Origin: Thuidium tamariscinum | Lineage: Eukaryota > Streptophyta > Bryopsida > Hypnales > Thuidiaceae | Assembly: GCA_947034885.2 (NCBI GenBank) | Contig: OX344752.2 | Span: forward strand, 19,987,386 to 20,051,385 | Reading direction: 5' to 3' | Length of the DNA: 64,000 nt | Part shown: one piece after another, positions 46,101-58,920 of the stretch | How positions within the stretch are numbered: position 1 is the first letter of the stretch | How the letters are laid out: each line of letters begins with the position of its first letter | The notes under the pieces: model-generated | Databases searched by the model: none | Told to the model about the DNA's origin: nothing | The model's input: the letters and a program-made list of their open reading frames with translations, nothing else | Program-made: the position numbers and the translations under genes

Positions 46101-49100
46101 CCTGTTGAGAGGCTCACCTCGATCATCGCGGTAGAAACTATTGCGACGATCAAGACTGGTTCTGCTACTCTCTTCTGGAGAACTTGGATTGCCATCATCC
46201 GTAGTATCCAATTGTGAACGTCTCAACTGCTTGGTTCGACGTTTCAATCTTCCAGCTGTCCCACCCCGAGCGTTACTAACCTCCCCGACTTGACAACTTC
46301 TGGAACGTGACAAGCCGCGTGCATTGTCTTCAGCGGAGATGTCAGATTGCGATCTTGTATTAAACCTCTTTAAGTGGCTGTCCACACCTGCAACTGCAAT
46401 CGCTGTCCGGTCCACAGGATTTCCAGAGGCAGGTTCTACACTCCGGAGTCCAGTAGTGCTGAACTCCCCAGATGGGAATGACCGTCCCAGAAGGACTGTT
46501 TCTTGATCCCTACCAGCTTGTGCCTCCACTTCCGCTTCAACTGCCAGAAGCCATACTCGAATCTCCAGCTCATGCAGCAAGTGCAGAGGATAAACACTGC
46601 CGTCAAAAAACAGTCACACGTAAGATTCTTGAGCGGAGTCTTAACTGAACCGTCAGGTCCACATGATTCAAGTTTGTACAAACAAAAGTATGATCAACTG
46701 CAGACCTTTGTCAAAAAAAGAACAAATGTGTTATCAAAGTCAAGGTCACAGAAGTAGAGCACCCCCCCATACCCCAAAACAAATTGCCTTTCCACGTGAA
46801 TACGTCCCTGTCCTCTCGCAGCAAGAATAAGATGAGCTACGGGAACAAATGCACATCACAACAAAGAAGTAGTGTGCTTACGGGGAGGTGTTGTTGAGTG
46901 AGCCACTAAGCCACTGGAGGGCCAGCAAGAGAATACTATGTAGTTCTGCGGTTGGGGGCTGCCCCTCCACAGCATTTGCATGTTTCAAGTAGAACAAACC
47001 TGCCTGCGTCACAGAACCCTTCATTCCATAAAATTCTAAATATAGCACATCGTGATGTGAAACCCCTTGAAGTAAATAATATTAGTTAATATTTAGTTAA
47101 TATTTCAAGATGCACTATTTGCACTCGTCTATGGTAAACTGCCTAAGCACCCACCTGTAACGGAGGATAGTTGTGCTTGGTGAAAAGTGTTTGGCAGTGG
47201 GTCCATAGTGCCGCGCGCTCCTCTGGCACATCCCATAACAGTTCTTTCCACTCCACGACCATTGCTTCTGCCTGCCGTGTGAGCGGAGTATGTATTCAGG
47301 ACCAAAACAATATGTTACAGAAAGAGGCGCAAGTCAAGAGCAGAGTCAGCCTCCAATCTACAACGTTGATAACTGAACTCATCAACATGGACGAAATATA
47401 AACTATAAGAAAGACCATATAACGCCAGGAATTTTAATGAAAATTCTAGATCAGCATTATTACTGTAGTTTTTCAGCTTTTGAGTCTCAAATTGATAAGA
47501 CCCTTACTTGCGTCTCAGTTACGTGATGAAGAGCAGAGCTTGTGCGCTGTTCGCTGAGATCCAGCTGTCCTGCCCAACTCCGAGCCTCCTCCCACTGTCC
47601 ATTCTTTTCGAGCTCCTGAAGCAATTCTTCATCCTCAAGATCCTTTGCATTGGCCAACAAGCCCAATCCTGAACGTAAAGCTGGTTCTGCTAGTTTCATT
47701 TTCCAATACATCTTGCGGAATTGAATGGCTGCTAAGCCTCCATCCCCAAAATCTGCAGCTGACAGCAGTTGCAGGAGACAACGACGCTCGTACGGTGATG
47801 GACATCCATCCAACATAGCATTTGCTGCTGCCACCGCCGCTGTAGTAATCCATACGGTGTTACTCTTCAAATGTTTATGCGGGCCCTGTTGCCTACGTTG
47901 CTCATCTTTCAGACTCCCTGAGAAAGAGGCCAGATGCGCCCCCGCTTCAGAAATACGCATCTGCGCAAAAGCCTGTGTTGTCCAAAGTTCCCACCATGAT
48001 TCGTGTAAGCGCTTACAATAGTAGTAATAAGCGTAGTTACGCTTCTGTCAGCTATAACAGAATCTGTAGACACAATATTGTAACATACAGACGTATATTT
48101 ATCCATTTCTCACCAATGAGAGGCAGCCCAGAAGCGATAGACCAATCAGTTCCCTACATTAGCATACCTGCTTGAACCAAACTTCCTAGTCAAAAACTAG
48201 GCTGGGAACGTGACTCACCACCCAAGTAGGATTCATTGTTACCAATACAACACAATACAATTGTCATAAATACCATCTCCACATTAGGATTGCAAGATCG
48301 AAGATGATAGGAATCACTCACGATTGTTCGGTTTGCAGATACACAGCACTGAAGAAGAATGATGGAACTGACCTGTAGGAAGCGAATAAACGGCAAAAGC
48401 GGTGAAGTGGGAGTAAACAATTCAAAGGCCCGAAGCAGGGGAACAAAACGCTGCTGTTCGCACAGAACAGCTACCATAGTGGCCAGTGATTCCTGCTCTT
48501 CTGCTGCAGTTGGCACATAGGAGGTGATAATCTGGTCTTTTTGTCTTTCACTAGTAGATCTTGGGATTGCCCCTGAAGGACGAACTTCTGCAGATCCTCT
48601 CGGATCTTCGACTGCTGTTGTTACATTCTTTGATGGCACACGACACTGTCTTTTAGGGAGCATCCGGTCATACTCAAACGCACTACTTTCAAGCTGATTG
48701 TTTGTAGCCTCCACGGCGGCTCCCACAGATGCAGTTACATGAGTGAAAACATCATTCACCCGGATTGCAGAAGTTTCCCTGCCAAACGCAATGCATTTTC
48801 AGGTCAGATCAATTGCAAACTGTCTTACAAAAGTAATTCAAGGCAACCTACATGTTGCATCCTATTGTCATACCCGTGATTCCCTGAGCCATATCTCGAT
48901 ATGCAGTACCTGATGTCTCCAAAGCAACTGGAAGATTTGAGGGACTATACAGACACACATGAAAGGAAGAAAGGGGTGCACTTAGAACCGAACCTGGCAG
49001 CTGTGAGTTCCAGCCATGTTGTCAAGCAAGAGAGGGGTGTCACATCGGCTAGACAAGAGGCCACAATCGCAAGCAATGGCCATCGTAACAATTTGGCTCT

Positions 49101-52100
49101 AGTCAAGAGTTCTCGGCCAGGCTGCTTTTCTGTCTCGCACTCCGCCAAGAGAGAAAATAACTCCCCTCGCATTCCACTCTCAGAAGTAGTTGGCCATCCG
49201 CCTGTAAAGCCTGCAGATAATCAATATGCAAGGAGTAGAAGGTCATTCCTATTCAAGACAAATGCATTTTTCTTCTATCAAGTATTTGAAATATCCAAGA
49301 GAGGCTGGTTTTCTTTGCTTCTTGGAACTCCTTACTGCTCCAGCAGGATGATCTACTACACAAATGACTGAAATCCAGAAGCATGCAGTAACCAGATTTG
49401 AGCTAAGTTAAACCAGGGGTAACGGACCTGATGGGAACTCAGAATCATTCGCATCTGCTGTTGGAGACTTCGGCGAAGCTGCCGGAAGGCATTTCAGCAC
49501 TGTCAGGATGTGACTGCGTAGACGCAAGTCTGTGAACTCCTTGGATGCCTGCCCATAGTGGACCAGACCGGAATATCAACAAGTCGAGCAGGAAAGAAAG
49601 GCAGAATGAATAAAGGCATTGGCTCTGACACCCACTAAATCGAGTCTCGTAACTTCACAAATACTTACCACATTAATAAGGACATGAATAGGGCAACACT
49701 CCAGTTGAGCCTCTCCTAGAAACCCCACCTATCAACCAGAAAACACCGTCAGAAAATCTTGCCCTCACAGCAGTATTTTCTGCATGAGGAAAAACAGCTA
49801 AGCAGAGGTTGTAAAGAGAGAACGTTACATCAACATAATTGTTCAAAGTGTCAATCGTTCGGAAGATACAGAAGATGATAATTACCCAATCATTGTATCT
49901 AGCTATTGTTGCGAGGTAAGTAGTGCTCAGAGGAAGCTGATGCCCACGACAAAATGCTGTCACAAGACTCCATCGCTCACTCATAGATCGCTGCACAGCT
50001 CTTAACTCAGTTCCATCACCAACTCCGTTCATAAGCCATGCTCCAGCATTGCTTTCAAGTTTCTTTAGACCATCGTAGCTCAAACTAGCATTCTCTAATA
50101 GCTGCAATATGGCCGTCAATGACTTTCGAGGCCTTGAATTCAACAGCTGTTTGCCACTAAGAATACCTATACCAGAAGTAGTGTACTCCTCTGCAAGCCC
50201 CTGAACCAGAGACTTCATAAAATCAGTCTCTTGTGATATCAGGTATATGCTCAGGTCCTTTTTATCTTGATCCTTTATGTAGGATGATATCCGATTAAGG
50301 GCAGCAACATCCACTTGCAGAAGTTGTGCTGGAAGCCCGCAAAGTTCGAGGAAGGATGTACAAGCGGTCACCACAACGATGTTGTCAAAATTTGTGATTG
50401 CCAACGGAAGCACCTGCATGAAACAGTTGATGTCATACAATACTCCAACCAAAACAGAATGTCAAGGGCAATCCAGCGCATAGCCAATAGGAAGTATGAA
50501 ACTTGTGTATACTAACGGAGAACAATACCTACTGATGAAACTTGTACTTCCGTGTAAATAGGCAGCTCGTCTGCATACTGAATTATCAACGCACAATCAC
50601 GGATGTGGGATCTCCAAAACAAAAATCAAGAGACTGGAGGGTTACAACGTACCGAGCCAATAAGGGATTCTTCAGAATCTGTTAGACTTGATGATAGGCT
50701 CGGAGAATCATAGGAGAAAGATTGTCGCCCTGGCAGCGGAGTATAGGAGCCTGAATTAGATAATCGCGTAGAAAGAAGCGAGTTGAAAGCCGCTAGGGGA
50801 CGACCCCTACGAAGATGATGCTCAACCTCCAATCCTGTCTCCTGCATCCAAAGAAATGACGTTCTAAGATCAATTGGATACATAAATCATTGACTTGAAT
50901 GAACTTCACACAGACCATCTTTCAGAAACTGCATACGCCTTTCTGCAGGACTCAAGAATAAGCCATGAAAAAACTTCTATGATAGTCAATGTCGAATCAC
51001 AAAATGTCCTATGCATCTCACACTGATATAACGAAGGTACCAGTTTCCTCCGATGTGCAAAAAAACTACGAAGTAAATCAAATCAGGTGTGATCACACGA
51101 TGTGCCAAAAAAAATTGCATACTGACCTCCGGAGACACAGCAAATAGCTCATCCTTGACAGTCGTTCGTATGGAATTTTCCCAATTTAACACGCTAGTTT
51201 CATCCACCTCCACTTCTGATCTTCGGGGTCCACGCTCTCTAGCAGCCAAGTCAGGCACAGCTCGAAGAGCTATCTCACTTTTCCCAGCGGCTCCCTGATT
51301 TCAGTACATGAACAATTTCAAAGATTACAACTTTTTACAGGTTTGCACTCTTGATTAAGAACCTCAAATGTGCTTTAGCCAATTTACTCATATTAACATT
51401 TTTTCCTGTAAATGTAAGCCAAATCAAAATGGAATGCAATTACAGGTTCAACCCAATTTTGCAAACTGATCAACCTGAACAGCAAGCTGAAGAAGACGGC
51501 GGACACTTTTTGGCATCCAGGGAGGCATTAATTCTAGAAGAGACGTATCTCCTGCTGCAGATCTGAAGATAGTTTCTCGCCACTCTAAGTAACCAGTCAA
51601 ACCCTTCAACCTTCCTCCTTCACAATCAATAAAGCGCGAATCAGAGAAAAAGGGGAAAAAAGGGCATAATCCTAAAACAAGTAATCAAACAACCTCGAAA
51701 TCAAGAAATGACCAAAAATTAAACCGCTGCTCGTGTCCAGGTCAGACGGTCTAGTAGAGCTAGTGACAAAATGCTACCTGCTTTAAGTGCAAGCGGACCG
51801 ATAAATCCCCACGCATCATGTCCATAGCATGCAGCGACTAGAGTGTGCCATAAAGTAGGAAAGTTTTCAAGACCAGGTTGAAGATCTTCCATCAAGCACT
51901 GCCAGGAGCGGAGGTCCTGCCTGTTAGCACTGCCCAGTACTAAACATTTCTGAATAGGCAGGGGCCCATACATCAAGGTCGCAACCGCCATTATTTCTCT
52001 ATTTGGTGAAGAAAAGCCTTCTGCTGCGAGCAAGGATTTTAATCCGCCGCTGACCGCTAGCTCATGCACAGAGTTTGGCGCTGAAATGGTGAGAGCGTTT

Positions 52101-55100
52101 GCAACAGAGGCATCGTACTCCCGTCCCTTCAAACGTGAAAGAAGAAGCCACTGTGCCCAGTTGCAGTCACCCTGCACGCATAAGACATCACTGTCAGCTT
52201 GACACAAGCGTTTTTAGATTTAAAAAGTATCAAAATCCGGATTTTTCAATAAAGTATCTAACGGTTGAACATAAATAAGAACATAGAGAGTTCATGAATA
52301 CTAAATAGAGGAAGAAAAGGGGTTGAGGAAACATCAAACGAACGAGATGAGAAATAGAGTCTTACAACAACAGTCCGCATCGCAGCTGCAGACCCCTTCT
52401 CAAGAGCTAAAGAATGAAAATTCAGGTATCGCTCCAAGAGATTGATGAGTGAGTACTTCACACAATGCCTAACCACAACTTCATGTAGTGCTCTCACAGT
52501 ATCTTTGTGAAAAGCTTCTTTTCTGGGTACTCCGGAGACAGCTGAGGATTGTTTACTCGTGGTGTGGGATGTCTTTCCAGGATTGCGTTGGAAAAGTAAT
52601 CCAGCAGCTGCTATTAACGAAACAAGTTCAGATGTCCCTTGCCAATGAGTACGTAAAAATATATGACTTCTGACGAGCTTCACTTCCATCATATGCCATA
52701 ACCACGCACTGCACATAGGTCGCATGTTGATACCCAAGATATGTACCTTGGGAACTACACACAATACTCTCTCGGCATGCTGTGCTCTTGGGGATTGCTC
52801 ATCAGCTGAATCCAAATCCGGATGTTTACCTTCGTCGTGGAGATAGTCAACATCCTCATCAGTAACCAGATGAATTAGTAATTTTTCATCGTCAAGAACA
52901 GAATGAGGAATGTCGTCTAGTAAGGCAGAGACCTGGGGCCAGTCATGATGCACCACATGGTATTCCAGTTGGGCACCCCAAGATTTATGTTCTCCAGTGA
53001 CCAAAGACTGATCCAATATTACCTGCAACAAAAAACTTCAAAATTCTCAGCTAGAATATCGTATAACTGAGATATTTAAGATTTTAGTCCTCGTCGGCAA
53101 CGCGCCGAAACTATCTCGGAAATTGAAGAAAAAAAAGTACTATGATAGTAAAATTGTACTGCATGAAAATCAAAAAGCAATATGTCGAATTTATGTCAAG
53201 CTGCCTTAGTCCATGACCGTCAATTCATGAAAACGATACCGAAGTATCATATTTGACACTGTCACCGGAATAATGCACAGTGAATTTCGACCCTTCATCA
53301 ACAAACAAAAAAAGGCTGAATCACAAAAGTCACTTCGGAGGGGAAAAAAGCGCTCCTATATAAAGTCACTAGGAAAATTGATTGATTAAGATAAATTTGG
53401 CCATGTACGAAGGCGATAGCACTCACCCGGTCCACAGTAACCTCGTCCCAAGCATGCAACCACACTGCAGCCAACACCAGGTACCCTGCAGCTGGATTTG
53501 CCTGCTCCCCATCTGCAACATCCGAAGTCTCGGGTGCTGCTGCATAATCCCAGGACCCCAAAACCACACCATCAACTTCTCCACACTGTAGAGTGTATGT
53601 GTCAGCTGCTCCATAGCCACACACTAACTGTAACATCTGACGATCGTCGTCACTGGATGAGGGCTCATCTACAGTAGGGACAGAAGTTTTCATCCTCTTA
53701 CTACGGTATGTGCTCCAGAAACTGCTGCCAGGGTAGAGATCCTGTCCAGAAAAACACTCGTAGTCAGTCAAACAAATTCACACAGACCAATTCCAGAGCC
53801 AGAAAATCATGTCACGATCTCAAGACACGAAAATTGAAATTTAACAACCTACTCCAAAACACACCCAATCAACAAGAACCCTGAGAAATACCAGAAGAGA
53901 ACGCACACTTAGTACCTCTAGGAATGCCGTGATTTCAAGCAGTTGAGAATCCCGAGAACCTAATCGACTAGAACTACGCCGGAGCTCTGCCCTCATCTGC
54001 TTACGAAGACCACGCCTTACAGTTCCAAAGGCTAACTCATAAAGAGTAACATCAATCTCCTCTCCTAATCTTCGTAAAGCTGCCAGTGCCAGAGCTGTTT
54101 TTCCCTATATCATGACAGATTGTTGGTTAGTAATTGACACTTCGAACTGTATTGAACAGCCTGGAAGAAAAGATGTAATTCAATGTGCTCCTGGGCTACC
54201 AAGAACACAAAGATACCTTGCAAAGAAATTCGTAAACAATTCCTCGGCCGATTTCCTGTACATCCTGAAACACATCAATCATTTGGGGACGCTGCTCTAG
54301 GGCGCCGCTCAAAAACTCTCTTGATCGAATTCTATGTAGCTGCACAACAGCGAGAGGAACACGTCCGGCTCTCAAGGCATCTCGTACAACGTTTTCAGCG
54401 TTCACCCCCTCACTTTCCCAACGTGCGAACATGTCCCCAGCACTTTCAGGTGCTGATCCCCGTCTACTCTGCCCATCTAAAGGACCAGCAGCAGATAAAC
54501 CCCACGAGCCCCCTGAACCAGAAAGGACTGCTGTGGGCACTAAGGCACTTGAAGCGACAGCAGCTTCAGAATACAACAGTACTTCAGGATGCTCCTCTAT
54601 GCTGATGGATGCATTTTCTGATTCACTATTTTGCGTAGTATTCTCGGCAGGAAATTCAATGATTGGCTTTGTTTTGCTGACTCCATCTTCATTGCTTGCA
54701 TCAGCCTGATCAAGCCCAAAAACAAAGCAGTAAGAGTATTGTCAATTAACATAAGAATCATAGACATATAAACTATCTCGAGTAAATATTGTGAAAGGGG
54801 ATTCCGAATTGTTGTAAAATATAAGGAAGACTAGGATAAGACGTAGAATCATCATATATCTACATCAGTTCTTCTATACAAAGGAATGTGGCTTAGAGGG
54901 AGGCAATACATTAGACGTCAGAGCACAGCATGTGAAAAGTGGAGTTAATGACTAAGAAATGTTTATTCAACGAATGGCACTATGACCAGACTTCAGTTAA
55001 AAGAAACTTAAAAAATCTATCAGTGTTGCGGAAATCGAACGCTAACGCAGGAAAGACTCAATACCTTGGCGCCTCGACTTGGCCCATTTCGCTTGGCCTG

Positions 55101-58100
55101 CAATCGGCCCTGTACACTTCTAATCACTACAAGCAATCGAGCAAGCTCGCTGACATGACCTACAGGCTTGGCCTTAGTCAGGTGCTTGTATGAGGATTGT
55201 ACAGACGATGTAGGAAGCATGGTTTTAGTTGACCTGAAATGTTGCCGCTGCCAAATCCCATGAGAACGAATAAGCCTTGTTGAGAATCTGGCTGCCAATT
55301 CAAGAAGCCTGCAATAATCCAGACCAAATCAGAATCCCACTGCCAGCAGCAAACAAAGGGAAAAAACTATCCCAGTCTGATTGAATTACCAGTTTCTTGT
55401 GCGTATTAAGATACATCTACGAAATGTGAGCTCACCTAGAGGCTTGTGCAAGCTCATTGTCGGATCCAAATGAACTGGCAACAAGTTCCACAGCAGCGAG
55501 CAGCACTTGAGGTATCCCAGCTTCAGCAGACCCGACCTGCACAAGTGCCTCCAGCGACCTGGTTACCACATTATTAGTATCGATGAAAGCTACATTTAGA
55601 CTCCCGTTGGCCACATACTCGAAACGATTCGTTCAATATGACATCTATTGAAGATAAAACCAGACAAAGCAACATTTTCCAAAAGGATAGAAGGTAAATT
55701 AAAAAATTTCCAATCGATATAGAAGTAGCACAATGGACCGGTAACACAGTAGCAGGAAAATGTATTAAGTTGGAGAAAAAAAAGGATGTAAGGTAAAAAA
55801 ACGAGCGATTGAGGCATATCTTTCTGTTGCTCTGACAACACAGAGTAGCCTGACATTTCCTTTCAAAGAAATTGTGATAATGCAGACATGAAAGGAAAAA
55901 TACTTACTTCTCAACTTCATCAACTTGAACATAGTCCAGAGTGAGCTGTAGCCTCCGTAACCTCATAAGCTGGATACTCCATCCTAATAAACGAAATCCC
56001 GTGATTCAATCAAGTTGCAGCTTAAATTTCAAAAAGATAGAAGCTGTTCACAGCAAAACAAAAGAGATGCAAAAGACAAATGCTTGCAGGGACCTCTTTA
56101 TCCTCAGAAAACATTAATTGCTCCAGCCAAATGGTAGCAATATCACTGTTCTCGATTTTCAAATACAATAGAATTTCATATGTGCTGCCATTTAAGAGAA
56201 ATTCCTCCAACAGTATATAAAATTATTAGGAACAAGGCATGCTTCCGTAACGCAGCAATTCACCAACCAATTTGCATTAAACCAGCGCATCACAAATTCC
56301 AGACAGTCTCTATTTGAGTAAAGATTGTTGTTAAGAAATCCTCACCGTTCTCCACGCACAACTGCTCTACCTCCTTAACATTGTTGAAGACAAGGCACCT
56401 ATCCAACACTTCAATTTGCCATTGTCGATGAGCAGGTTTAAGACTCTCAAGAGGTAACAAACAAGCCCATTTACTTGAAGCGTTTTCAATTCCCAATCCT
56501 TTTTGCCTCTTCAAACTTGGAATCCGGAGTTGACAGGTTGCCACTGGAGGAAGGGCCACATATAGCCCCGTTTGCGTTACAGTGTACAGGCACTCTTGAG
56601 AGCTAAACACCAAAACATCTTGTGTGGAGGATTTACTTCGAAATGTCAAAGATCCTTCATTGTCCTTCAGTTGAGCCTCATCTCGTAGCCCGTCACTAAT
56701 ACGCAATCCTTTCTGTGACAAAATAAACCCTTGCGAAGTGTTTTCCATGGCACACGTAATGCTATACGGATTCAGAGCCATTCCGAGTAAACCACTTGAA
56801 GACGCGTTGGGTACAATCATTTTTCTCATAGGTTGCAATTGAGAATGAGCCAAGCCCACTTCTCGAATCTGATACTGGGTTACACGGTCTCTGGACGTAA
56901 ACCCACTTGCTCCAAGCAGACAGTTACTGAAAGTAGTCTTCGACAAAGACGTAGACCGCTCCTCACGCTTAGCAGATATTGCAGCGCCAGGTTGTTCACC
57001 CTGAATTGACCAATCAATCCAATTTCGATTTGGTATAGCACTTCCGTTAGCTGCAGCGCCAATATCAGATCCTGCTACTTCATAGCCGGACAATGGCTTC
57101 AAAGCATAGCACTCCGCAGCCCGACTTCCAGGAGTTTCCAATAAAGTGAGAGGCTCGCTTGCAAAATAGTCATCAGTGGATATCAGAAAAACAATTCCCT
57201 TGGCATCACTTACAGCAATGAGCAAACAATCAGCAGTCACCGAAACCTGATAGAACCGGTTCTTAACGTAACCCCTCCCTGTTGTCATTGAGCTTTCAAC
57301 TATCTCCTGAGTTGCATCATCTTCCTTCTTACCATCGGGTTTTCCTTCGCCAGATGGTGAACTTTGTGGCTCTATAGGCTCTTCAACCAGAGTAGGACTC
57401 TCCGGAATCTCAACTACTGGTGGCCTCATTGCGTGTTCTACCTTTAATTCAACCCTACAAAACTGCGGAACGTTAACTTGTGTAATGAGATCCCCAGTAA
57501 GTGAGTTCCACAAGTAAATAATTCCATCTTCTTTCAAGGCTACGAAAACACGATCTGATAGCTCAAAATCTGTCCACGGCACCGCGCCTCCTGAGAGTCC
57601 CGCCTTTGAATCAATGCGGGCAAGGACTTTTAAATTCTGACGATATACCCCGGTAATCACAGCATAAAAATGATCAAGAGCTTTGAAGACTCCTCTAACC
57701 GGGCGGTTGCCCTCTTCCACCTTCCCATCTTCCAGAGAGAGGTCATCAGACCGTTGCACAAGTAGTACCGCTACAAGGTTCTGGGTTGAGTTGGACAGCA
57801 ACCGGGCGATCTGTAAGATCTGTGAGTTACCCGACTCACCAACGTCCAGAAAACCTGTTCGTGCAAAGTTGCACAGAAGTGAAAACGAAGGACCTTCATA
57901 AGGAATGGAGAATGAGATGCATTTGGCGGACGCAGGCCAAGGTTGATGTTCCAGGAACTGTAATTGCAGACCGCTCTCACCAGGCTCCAGTCGCCCATCC
58001 ACAACAAAGGACCTAAATGAAGAATACCCGTCTAAGCTAGAGTCCAACCTCGCTCCTTCACTACCTAATTCATCTACATTGGTAATATTCTCGTCAGGAA

Positions 58101-58920
58101 AGCAGAGCTTTCTCTTCCCACTCATATCATCACCAGAGTCCTCAACCTTGAGTCCTTCCTGCATCCAATTTCGCCACTTGCCCTTGCAGACAATATCTTT
58201 ACTAACCCCCTCATAACCATCATCGTTACAGAAAGCGTGAAGTACCAGACCTCCTCTCCCTGCAGTAAAAAGAATATCCCTAAAAGGTCCAGCTTCCGAA
58301 TTCGCAGCAAACTCATCCCCACAGCATGCCCACGCGACGCAGTCTATACCACCAATGACAGGAAAAGAAGAGGAGCCCTTGTCCGGCAACGAAGACTGTT
58401 GTGGTGGCAACGTCGGGGAAGCAGTCCAAAGAGGAGAAGAAGCGGAAGGAGTGAAATATGGAGTTGCTGTGTAAGGGGTTGAGAAAGTCTGAGAATGGCG
58501 TCGCGGAACAAATGCCGGTGTTCCATACGGACTGGATTGTGAGCCTCCAAATGAAAACTGGAACTCCGCTGGGGTGGCCCCTGCTTCATGGCTCTCGGAG
58601 CTACGTCCTGCCTGCTGGGGGGTAGAGGGAGCTTCCGACTCTTCCAAAGATCCATGGAAAGCAGCTGGCAAGTTGCGCAAGGGTGAAGATGGGGCCTCAC
58701 CATCCTTACTAGCGCCTAGAGGCACGATCACTACTTGCTGGTTGCGAGAAACAAGCGCAAGGCGGGTTCGAGAGGCAGAGAGAGCCCCGAGAGTGAAAAG
58801 AGAAATGGGAAGAGGGGTGTGGGACCAGTTGTGGAGCCTGAGCAAGGGCACTGACCCGGCCTCCTCGAAGTCCATTCCTCCCATTGAGTGTGGGATCAAT
58901 GAATTCACACTCACATTCAA
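43167..58920 (-). CDS. SPG11: Spatacsin (SPG11 homologue)
   Basis: Twenty-seven exons give about 3,353 residues, near the plant spatacsin length as remembered. Exons: 56346-58920, 55908-55983, 55436-55558, 55065-55308, 54217-54705, 53916-54104, 53427-53741, 52366-53022, 51778-52171, 51475-51617, 51127-51294, 50653-50841, 50533-50577, 49886-50413, 49669-49728, 49428-49548, 48994-49210, 48373-48778, 47508-47972, 47155-47271, 46882-47003, 45714-46596, 45142-45396, 44823-45008, 44334-44675, 43920-44091, 43167-43747. All are GT-AG and in phase. The C-terminal 510 residues (about 2840-3353) are the Spatacsin_C region, with GLSFTEA, EEGPAPLLWR, GHALMRLVISG, RFQEALIVAEAY, RFYRAE and final KGHGGTYIPLM. 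In animals spatacsin works with spastizin and AP-5 in lysosome and autolysosome renewal; the plant role is little known. Start could be Met1, Met13 or Met16 (MDFEEAG). It is divergent to H2A.X. Confidence 0.93.

Noticed and set aside
55020-55110. GCGTTCGATTTCCGC on the minus strand, like a tRNA T arm
   Set aside because: It straddles the donor of spatacsin exon 4 and no other tRNA arm can be drawn.
56022-56210. Minus-strand open frame between spatacsin exons 1 and 2
   Set aside because: The strong donor after CVEN-G at 56345 joins in phase to the exon at 55983, matching family sequence without it; the frame is intronic.
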